Assembly: GCA_038212215.1 (NCBI GenBank)
Contig: JBBQUT010000011.1
Location: 1-64,000 of the forward strand
Direction of reading: 5' to 3'
Source: JALZAI01 sp038212215
GTDB taxonomy: Bacteria > Actinomycetota > Actinomycetes > Mycobacteriales > Jatrophihabitantaceae
DNA length: 64,000 bases
Shown here: positions 59,968-64,000 of the stretch, piece after piece
Layout: every line of letters begins with the position of its first letter
Position numbering within the stretch: position 1 is the stretch's first letter
Notes under the pieces: generated by a model
What the model saw: the letters and a program-made list of their open reading frames with translations, nothing else
Told to the model about the DNA's origin: nothing
Databases searched by the model: none
Position numbers and translations under genes: made by a program

Positions 59968-60759
59968 ATGAGCACCGTCGGTCCGTCGCCCAGCGGACCG
60001 CAGCCCGGGGTGAGCGCACCGGTAACCGGGCCGACGACGCGAGGCGAGCGCACCAGTGCCTGGGCAGTCCACGGGTTCACCACGCTGGGCATCGTCGCCG
60101 CCATGCTGGCACTGCGCGATGTACTGACCGGCCACCCCGACTATGCCATTCTGTGGCTGCTCATCACGCTACTCATCGACGGCGTCGACGGCCCGATCGC
60201 GCGGGCTCTTGAGGTGCAGAAGCGGGTGCCGCGCATCGACGGGTTCACCCTCGACCTGATCATCGACTACGTCACTTGTGTGATCGTACCGGCCACTTTT
60301 ATGTACGAATTCAAGGTGGTTCCGCAAACCAACTTCGGCATCGCCGTCCTCTGCGTGCTGGTGTTCACGTCCGCGATCTGGTTCGCCCGCCGCGACATGA
60401 TGGGCGAGGACTACTGGTTCCACGGCTACCCGGCCGCATGGAATCTGGTGGCTCCAGTCATGTTCCTGCTCGAGGCGCGAACCAGCACCGGAGCTGTGAT
60501 CACCCTGGTGCTGTCCGTGCTGTCGCTGACGAACATGCCGTTCCCGCACCTCATGCGCGCGAAGTTCATGCGGCTGCCGACCGTCGTTGTAACGCTTTTC
60601 TGGATCGGTGCCATCATCGCGGGAACCTTCGCCTATCCCGGGCATCCGTGGATAGTGCGACCCATCCTGATCCTCGGCGGTGGGTACTTCGTCGCGCTGT
60701 CATTCACGAAATGGGCGATGGACGCGCGGGCGAGCCGGCCGGTCGTCGCGAGCGGGTGA
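59968..60759 (+). CDS. pcs: phosphatidylcholine synthase-like CDP-alcohol phosphatidyltransferase
   Basis: The 263-residue membrane protein carries IDGVDGPIARALEVQ...GFTLDLIIDY (about residues 71-100). The spacing is DGx2AR-x12-Gx3Dx3D, the modified motif of phosphatidylcholine synthase rather than the usual x8 spacing. PFPHLMRAKFMRLP later in the protein also fits. Pcs joins CDP-diacylglycerol and choline. It has about seven or eight membrane spans. Substrate assignment is from motif alone; choline import genes are not in the window. The next gene starts 4 bases downstream. Confidence 0.78.
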   Translation: MSTVGPSPSGPQPGVSAPVTGPTTRGERTSAWAVHGFTTLGIVAAMLALRDVLTGHPDYAILWLLITLLIDGVDGPIARALEVQKRVPRIDGFTLDLIIDYVTCVIVPATFMYEFKVVPQTNFGIAVLCVLVFTSAIWFARRDMMGEDYWFHGYPAAWNLVAPVMFLLEARTSTGAVITLVLSVLSLTNMPFPHLMRAKFMRLPTVVVTLFWIGAIIAGTFAYPGHPWIVRPILILGGGYFVALSFTKWAMDARASRPVVASG

Positions 60760-60763
60760 ACTA

Positions 60764-61084
60764 ATGGCACTGCCCGCCGACGGCTCCGCCGAGGTGGTCG
60801 CCCTCGCCGTGGTGGGCGCCCTGATCTTTGTGACGCGCTGGGTGTTCAAACCGTCGCGCAAAACGCATGCTGGCCGACCGGTCAATGCCACCGATTCACG
60901 CGAACTCGGCCTGCTCACAGTCGTGGCTACCGTCCCCCGAACTGAAGCGCAAGCGCGCCGCGCCCGGCTGGGCGAGGTCGGCATTCGCTCGTCCTCGTCG
61001 CGCCGCAACGACGGCAACGTCGACGTCCTGGTGTTCCATGGCGACGCGGACCGGGCTCGGCGGATTCTCGAAGATCTAGCGTGA
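60764..61084 (+). CDS. small membrane-anchored protein of unknown function
   Basis: The 106-residue product has one N-terminal membrane span (about residues 10-28, VVALAVVGALIFVTRWVF) and a soluble ferredoxin-like alpha/beta tail (GLLTVVATVPRTEAQARRARLGEVGIRSSSS, VDVLVFHGDADRARRIL). It resembles a SPOUT-like or DUF2007-like signal-transducing fold by pattern, but I cannot name the family. It follows pcs by 4 bases and overlaps the convergent murA end by 9 bases. Confidence 0.7.
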   Translation: MALPADGSAEVVALAVVGALIFVTRWVFKPSRKTHAGRPVNATDSRELGLLTVVATVPRTEAQARRARLGEVGIRSSSSRRNDGNVDVLVFHGDADRARRILEDLA

Positions 61085-62350
61085 GCCGATCTCCACCCGC
61101 TCGACCTCGGCACCGAGCGCCCGCAACTGCTCCTCGATGCGCACGTAGCCACGATCGATGTGGTGGATCTCGGCCACCTCGGTGACTCCCTCCGCCACCA
61201 ACCCGGCGATGAGCAGCCCAACCCCGGCGCGGATGTCGGTAGCGCGCACGGGTGCGCTAGAAAGCCGATCCCTGCCGCGGACGACAGCGTGGTGACCGTC
61301 GGTGCGGACGTCGGCCCCCATTCGCGCGATCTCGTCACAGAACATGAACCGTGCTTCGAACAGGTTCTCGGTGATCATGGCGGTGCCGTCGGCGATGGAC
61401 AGCAGGGCGATCGCCTGAGGCTGCAGATCGGTGGCCAGGCCGGGATAGGGCAGGGTCACGACGTCGAAGCTGCGCGGACGTTGCGCCATCGAGATGCGGA
61501 ACCCGTCCGCGCGCACGTCCACGCTCGCACCTGAGCGCACCAGCTTGTCCAACGCGAGGTCGAGATGGTGCGGGTTGGCGCCGCGCACGACAACATCGCC
61601 AAGGGTGGCAACGGCTGCCATCGCCCAGGTGCCGGCCACGATCCGGTCCCCCACCGCGTCGTGGCTGGTGGGGCTCAGCCCGTCCACCCCGGTGATCTCG
61701 ATCGTGGACGACCCGATGCCTTCGATCCGGGCGCCCATCGACACCAGCATCCGGCACAGATCCACGATCTCGGGCTCGCGCGCGGCGTTGTCGATCACCG
61801 TGGTGCCTGCCGCCAGAACCGCCGCGGTCATGATGTTCTCCGTCGCACCCACGCTCGGAAAATCCAGCCAGATGGACGCGCCATGCAGGCGCGGAGCCGC
61901 TGCGACGATGTAGCCGTGCTCCACATGGATGTCGGCACCCATCCGCTCCAGGCCAGCCATGTGCATGTCTAGCGGACGCGAGCCGATCGCGTCGCCGCCG
62001 GGCAGCGCCACCTTCGCGCGTCCGGTGCGAGCGAGCAGCGGGCCAAGCACGCAGATCGACCCGCGGATCTTGCGCACGAGCTCATAGGGCGCTTCGTACA
62101 TAGGCAGGTCGGGCACCTTCACCCGAACCTCGTCGGTGCTGGCGTCCAGGCTTTCGCTGACCTCGCACCCCAGTCGCTCGAGCAGTTCGCGCATGATCCC
62201 GACGTCGGAGATTGCCGGAAGGTTGCCGAGCGTGGTCTCCCCCGGTGCGAGCAGCGAAGCTGCCATCAATTTCAGGACGCTGTTCTTCGCGCCGACCACC
62301 GAGACCTCGCCGGCCAGTCGCGCACCGCCGGTCACCCTGAAAACCTGCAT
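61076..62350 (-). CDS. murA: UDP-N-acetylglucosamine 1-carboxyvinyltransferase MurA (Cys-to-Asp form)
   Basis: MurA starts peptidoglycan precursor synthesis. The 424-residue protein has GEVSVVGAKNSVLKLMAASLLA, RGSICVLGPLLARTGRAKVALPGGDAIGSRPLDMH and FPSVGATENIMTAAVLA. The active-site position usually occupied by Cys in LPGGCAIG is Asp here, as in Mycobacterium, which makes the enzyme resistant to fosfomycin. ATG 62350 has a TAGCCT box 7 bases upstream; the longer frame upstream is antisense to pduO. Confidence 0.95.
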   Translation of the reverse strand: MQVFRVTGGARLAGEVSVVGAKNSVLKLMAASLLAPGETTLGNLPAISDVGIMRELLERLGCEVSESLDASTDEVRVKVPDLPMYEAPYELVRKIRGSICVLGPLLARTGRAKVALPGGDAIGSRPLDMHMAGLERMGADIHVEHGYIVAAAPRLHGASIWLDFPSVGATENIMTAAVLAAGTTVIDNAAREPEIVDLCRMLVSMGARIEGIGSSTIEITGVDGLSPTSHDAVGDRIVAGTWAMAAVATLGDVVVRGANPHHLDLALDKLVRSGASVDVRADGFRISMAQRPRSFDVVTLPYPGLATDLQPQAIALLSIADGTAMITENLFEARFMFCDEIARMGADVRTDGHHAVVRGRDRLSSAPVRATDIRAGVGLLIAGLVAEGVTEVAEIHHIDRGYVRIEEQLRALGAEVERVEIGSR

Positions 62351-62357
62351 GGCGAAA

Positions 62358-62363
62358 AGGCTA
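62358..62363 (-). promoter_or_regulatory. -10 element of murA (leaderless)
   Basis: TAGCCT on the minus strand ends 7 bases before the murA ATG; no ribosome binding site is seen. Confidence 0.45.
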
Positions 62364-62388
62364 TCGTCCGGCTGCGCCGGAGTCGGTC

Positions 62389-62394
62389 TATCCT
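62389..62394 (+). promoter_or_regulatory. -10 element of pduO (leaderless)
   Basis: TATCCT ends 7 bases before ATG 62402. It and the murA element share a 51-bp divergent intergenic region. Confidence 0.45.
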
Positions 62395-62401
62395 CGCTTG
62401 G

Positions 62402-62974
62402 ATGGCCGTTCACCTCACCCGCATTTACACCAAGACCGGCGACGACGGGACGACCGGGCTCGGTGACATGTCGCGGGTCCGCAAGACCGATCCCCGCGTA
62501 GCGGCGTACGCCGATTGCGACGAGACGAACGCCTCGCTCGGCATCGCACTGGCGCTCGGCGGCCTTGCCGAACCCGTCAGCGCGGTCATCAGGGTGCTCC
62601 AGAACGACCTGTTCGACGTCGGGGCGGACCTGTGCACCCCCGTCCGGCCTGACCCGGAGTACCCGCCGCTGCGAATCGAGGTGGCCTATGTCGAGCGCTT
62701 GGAGCGCTGGTGCGACGAGTTCAACGAGAACCTGGCTCGCCTCGACAGCTTCATCCTGCCGGGCGGCACCCCCGGCGCGGCGCTGCTGCACCAAGCGCGC
62801 ACCCTCTCGCGCCGAGCCGAGCGCAGCGCCTGGGCGCTCTATGAAGCCGAACCGGACGCGACCAACAAGCAGGCGATGCTGTACCTGAACAGGCTCTCGG
62901 ACCTGCTGTTCATCCTGTCCCGCGTTGCCAACCCGGACGGCGACGTGAAGTGGAAACCCGGCGGGGAGCGGTGA
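62402..62974 (+). CDS. pduO: cob(I)alamin adenosyltransferase, PduO type
   Basis: The 190-residue protein makes adenosylcobalamin, the cofactor of the IcmA and Ecm mutases in this window. It has the N-terminal IYTKTGDDGTTGL ATP motif, AYADCDETNASLG, FILPGGTPGAALLHQARTLSRRAER and YLNRLSDLLFILSR, all PduO signatures. It overlaps the gluconokinase gene by 4 bases (GTGA). Confidence 0.95.
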   Translation: MAVHLTRIYTKTGDDGTTGLGDMSRVRKTDPRVAAYADCDETNASLGIALALGGLAEPVSAVIRVLQNDLFDVGADLCTPVRPDPEYPPLRIEVAYVERLERWCDEFNENLARLDSFILPGGTPGAALLHQARTLSRRAERSAWALYEAEPDATNKQAMLYLNRLSDLLFILSRVANPDGDVKWKPGGER

Positions 62975-63474
62975 CCCAGCAGCCGGTGCTGGTTCTGATG
63001 GGCGTATCCGGCTGCGGAAAGTCGACGGTGGCCGCTGTGCTGGCCGGTCGGCTGCGGTGGGACTTCACCGAGGGCGATGACCTGCATCCCCCGGCGAACG
63101 TGGCCAAGATGGCGGACGGTCGCCCGCTTACCGACGCTGACCGCATGCCATGGCTAGACCGGGTCGCGGCGTGGATCTGCGAGCACACCGACGACGCGCG
63201 GCCCGGGATCGTCACCTGCTCGGCGTTGAAGCGCGCATACCGCGACGTGCTGCGCGGGGCGAATGTCGTCTTCGTGCTGCTGGACGGCACGAAGGAGCAA
63301 ATCGCTACGCGATTGGCTGCCCGGCACGGGCACTTCATGCCTGCCGCATTGCTCGACTCGCAGTTTGCCGATCTGCAACCGCCCGGGCCGGACGAGCGGG
63401 CGCTGCGCATCGACATCAGCCCGTCTGCGCCCGAGCAAGCCGCCGAGATCGTGAAGAGGTTGCGGTTGGGATAG
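62971..63474 (+). CDS. gntK: gluconokinase
   Basis: The 167-residue P-loop kinase has VLMGVSGCGKSTVAAVLAGRL (Walker A), FTEGDDLHPPANVAKMADGRPLTDADRMPWL (gluconate site), TCSALKRAYRDVLR and RHGHFMPAALLDSQFADLQPP. It makes 6-phosphogluconate. GTG 62971 is coupled to pduO by a GTGA overlap. The 230 bases after it hold no gene; only a CGGTTT/AAACCG inverted repeat at 63559-63577 stands out. Confidence 0.94.
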   Translation: MTQQPVLVLMGVSGCGKSTVAAVLAGRLRWDFTEGDDLHPPANVAKMADGRPLTDADRMPWLDRVAAWICEHTDDARPGIVTCSALKRAYRDVLRGANVVFVLLDGTKEQIATRLAARHGHFMPAALLDSQFADLQPPGPDERALRIDISPSAPEQAAEIVKRLRLG

Positions 63475-63704
63475 TCCGTCCTATGCGATCAGCAAGCCTC
63501 GGCGTCTGGGGGGCTCAGCGCCTGCCCGAAATCGGATAGCACCGTGCCGCAGTCGCGTCGGTTTGCATGTGAAACCGTCGCTATCGGCGTTGTCATGTCG
63601 CGGCGCGACAGCGGCACTTATGACTGCAAACCATCGCGCCGGCCGCCCAGGCTCGACCCGTGGGGCGCGGCTGGGCGCGCATTCGACTCTGTCGATCACC
63701 ATCG

Positions 63705-64000
63705 TCAGGTTGTCGGAGCGGACGCCTCAAGCCACGATACGAAACCGGTGTACGCGCTCTCGCCCAGTGCCAGCAGCGCGTCTGAATCGCCCACCCGGCA
63801 TTGCACGATCACCGCGCCCGAGGGCAACGATTGCAGCTCGGCGGCGACCGGCGCCCGCCGGCTGAGCACCGCCAGTTGCGAACGACGCAACACCCGGCTG
63901 GGCCTCGTCGCGAGGCCGAGCGAGCGGTACCAGCAAAGCTCGCTGCCGGAGTAGCGCGCCACGCCGTATTGCCATCGGCTGGAGCGCGCGCGGATCGCCA
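63705..64000 (-). CDS. DUF2550 protein, C-terminal part (start lies beyond the window)
   Basis: The minus-strand frame is open from base 64000 to a stop at 63705. It reads AIRARSSRWQYGVARYSGSELCWYRSLGLATRPSRVLRRSQLAVLSRR and on to SWLEASAPTT. The GVARYSG-ELxWYR and RPSRVLRRS-L-V-RR blocks match DUF2550, a one-span membrane protein that lies next to atpC in actinobacteria. An internal GTG at 63962 could be mistaken for the start, but family sequence continues upstream. ATP synthase genes are therefore expected just beyond the right edge. Confidence 0.8.
   Translation of the reverse strand, partial: AIRARSSRWQYGVARYSGSELCWYRSLGLATRPSRVLRRSQLAVLSRRAPVAAELQSLPSGAVIVQCRVGDSDALLALGESAYTGFVSWLEASAPTT

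Noticed and set aside
63559..63577. CGGTTT/AAACCG inverted repeat after gluconokinase
   Set aside because: The stem is only 6 bp and lies 85 bases after the stop, so neither a terminator nor an operator can be supported.

Overview
The window is about 64 kb of high-GC DNA from an actinobacterium. Marker genes agree: DUF3040, SAV_6107-type HEPN, the GlgE glucan pathway, the mismatch nuclease NucS, a MurA with Asp in place of the catalytic Cys, DUF2550, an Rpf-like hydrolase and a DivIVA-domain coiled-coil protein. The genus cannot be set from the sequence. The gene mix fits a Frankiales/Jatrophihabitans-like or similar soil lineage better than a classical Streptomyces or Mycobacterium. From memory, much of the order between the glg locus and nucS resembles a conserved Streptomyces neighbourhood (glgP/glgE/treS/pep2/glgB, thioredoxin, icmA, MarR, meaB, thiolase, epimerase, Scy/FilP, hbd, nucS).

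Layout. 1-2.5 kb: the start of the division/cell-wall cluster on the minus strand (mraZ, rsmH, ftsL, start of ftsI) with MraZ boxes. 2.6-7.3 kb: MoxR-DUF58-transglutaminase operon. 7.6-11 kb: DUF3040, then an SOS-type operon (HEPN protein, methyltransferase, dinB) behind a LexA-like box. 11.2-15 kb: siroheme synthesis and assimilatory sulfate reduction (cysG-like, sirA, cysH) with a short leader peptide ending in Cys-stop. 15.1-20.2 kb: GNAT, carotenoid genes, a CDP-alcohol transferase, metF and a GGPP-type synthase. 20.2-30.2 kb: the complete GlgE alpha-glucan locus. 30.3-35.4 kb: pirin, a sulfotransferase-like protein, class-IV aminotransferase, thioredoxin-TPR and a broken purple acid phosphatase. 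35.4-49.3 kb: acyl-CoA metabolism (isobutyryl-CoA mutase, glutaryl-CoA dehydrogenase, MeaB, thiolase, epimerase, crotonyl-CoA carboxylase/reductase) mixed with sortase, Rpf-like, ECF sigma and DUF2127 genes. 49.4-64 kb: DivIVA-like protein, multicopper oxidase, 3-hydroxybutyryl-CoA dehydrogenase, nucS and a duplicated nucS tail, ethylmalonyl-CoA mutase, a phosphatidylcholine-synthase-like enzyme, murA, pduO, gluconokinase and DUF2550.

How the genes fit together. Thiolase, 3-hydroxyacyl-CoA dehydrogenase, crotonyl-CoA carboxylase/reductase, epimerase, ethylmalonyl-CoA mutase, the mutase chaperone MeaB and the adenosylcobalamin-making PduO cover most of an ethylmalonyl-CoA route, spread over about 18 kb. 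TreS, Pep2, GlgE, GlgB and GlgP form a closed trehalose/maltose-1-phosphate/alpha-glucan cycle. The sirA and cysH products need siroheme from the divergent cysG-like gene.

Two features recur. Many genes appear leaderless: a TAnnnT -10 element ends 5-7 bases before the start codon (glgP, glgE, metF, crtE-like, icmA, sortase, MarR, gcdH, DUF2127, nucS, pcs-like, murA, pduO). Several proteins carry in-frame 15-, 18- or 21-bp tandem repeats. No tRNA, rRNA, CRISPR array, insertion sequence or phage gene was seen.
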